Positions 5,558 to 5,737 of a stretch of DNA of 5,737 nt are shown piece by piece (position 1 is the stretch's first letter; each line of letters begins with the position of its first letter). Origin of the DNA: Mageeibacillus sp. UBA1257 (GTDB lineage: Bacteria; Bacillota; Clostridia; UBA1212; UBA1257); NCBI GenBank assembly GCA_002308775.1, contig DBVT01000004.1:157-5893 (forward strand), read 5' to 3'. The notes under the pieces were generated by a model. The model ran no database searches and was not told the DNA's origin. It saw only the letters and a list, made by a program, of their open reading frames with translations. The translations under genes were made by a program, and so were the position numbers.

Positions 5558-5737
5558 TCAAGCTTTTTCCGCGGCGATTTTTGATTTTACTTCGGCGATC
5601 ATTTCTGCAAGCTTCTTTTCAAACTCTTCCCGAGTCTGTGCATAAACGTTGAAACCCTTGCGCTTTCCGTCAGGCAGTCTTGGAGTGAATCGGCCTTCGA
5701 AAAGATGATCATTCAGCTGATAAACTCCGCCTGTTCC
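5558..5737 (-). CDS. C-terminal part of a protein with an integrase AP2-like DNA-binding domain (partial)
   Basis: Only the last 59 residues and the TGA stop are in the window; the 5' part lies beyond the right edge. The visible part reads GTGGVYQLNDHLFEGRFTPR, then LPDGKRKGFNVYAQTREEFEKK, then an amphipathic, Lys/Glu/Ala-rich helix ending in AAEKA. A three-strand sheet (VYQLND, LFEGRFTPR, KRKGFNVYA) followed by a helix beginning TREEFEKKL is the pattern of the AP2-like arm-binding domains of tyrosine recombinases (compare the general form G-x-(I/V)-Y-x-(4,6)-W-x-G-R-(Y/F) ... GKRK ... (Y/F)xKTxxEAxxxL). In integrases this domain is N-terminal; here it is at the C-terminus, so the protein may be another DNA-binding protein that uses the same module. 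That a coding region is present is well supported by codon use and by the terminator just after the stop; the family is a tentative reading. Confidence 0.75.
   Translation of the reverse strand, partial: GTGGVYQLNDHLFEGRFTPRLPDGKRKGFNVYAQTREEFEKKLAEMIAEVKSKIAAEKA

Noticed and set aside
1..5737. CRISPR array, insertion sequence or replication origin.
   Set aside because: No spaced direct repeats, transposase, terminal inverted repeats or iteron-like clusters were seen.

Overview
The window looks like chromosomal DNA from an anaerobic Firmicute of the Clostridia, probably an uncultured gut or rumen lineage. This is inferred from strong GGAGG-type ribosome binding sites, sigma-A-like promoters, heavy use of AGA/AGG for Arg, and the family mix (chromosomal TraX-family protein, DUF3737 protein, lipoprotein glycoside hydrolase, cytoplasmic class-C-like serine hydrolase). 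No species can be named from the sequence alone.

Layout. Bases 1-446 hold no gene I can defend. A well-formed promoter (447-475) is followed at once by a perfect 8-bp inverted repeat (479-500). It drives a rightward TraX-family membrane protein (507-1250), followed 48 bp later by a DUF3737 beta-helix protein (1299-2156), probably in the same operon. A separate promoter (2198-2226) precedes a secreted lipoprotein with a clan GH-A (GH5-like) catalytic domain and a C-terminal beta-rich, CBM-like region (2275-4053). A strong two-way terminator (4082-4126) separates it from a convergent leftward serine hydrolase of the beta-lactamase/PBP-like family (4149-5300). That gene's promoter (5335-5362) lies back to back with the promoter (5377-5405) of a rightward tRNA-Pro(UGG) gene (5425-5500). 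A second two-way terminator (5508-5549) lies between the tRNA and the 3' end of a leftward gene cut by the window edge (5558-5737). Its visible C-terminus resembles the AP2-like DNA-binding domain of integrases.

How the parts relate. TraX-type proteins are multi-pass membrane proteins related to acyltransferases. The hydrolase is exported and lipid-anchored and acts on carbohydrate. The serine hydrolase has no export signal. The first three genes could serve envelope modification and polysaccharide use, but nothing in the sequence ties them into one pathway. I see no defence system, CRISPR array or complete mobile element. The most notable points are the operator-like palindrome at the traX-like transcription start, the strict 19-residue repeat in the DUF3737 protein, an abrupt synonymous-codon shift inside the glycoside hydrolase, and the integrase-like C-terminus next to a tRNA gene.
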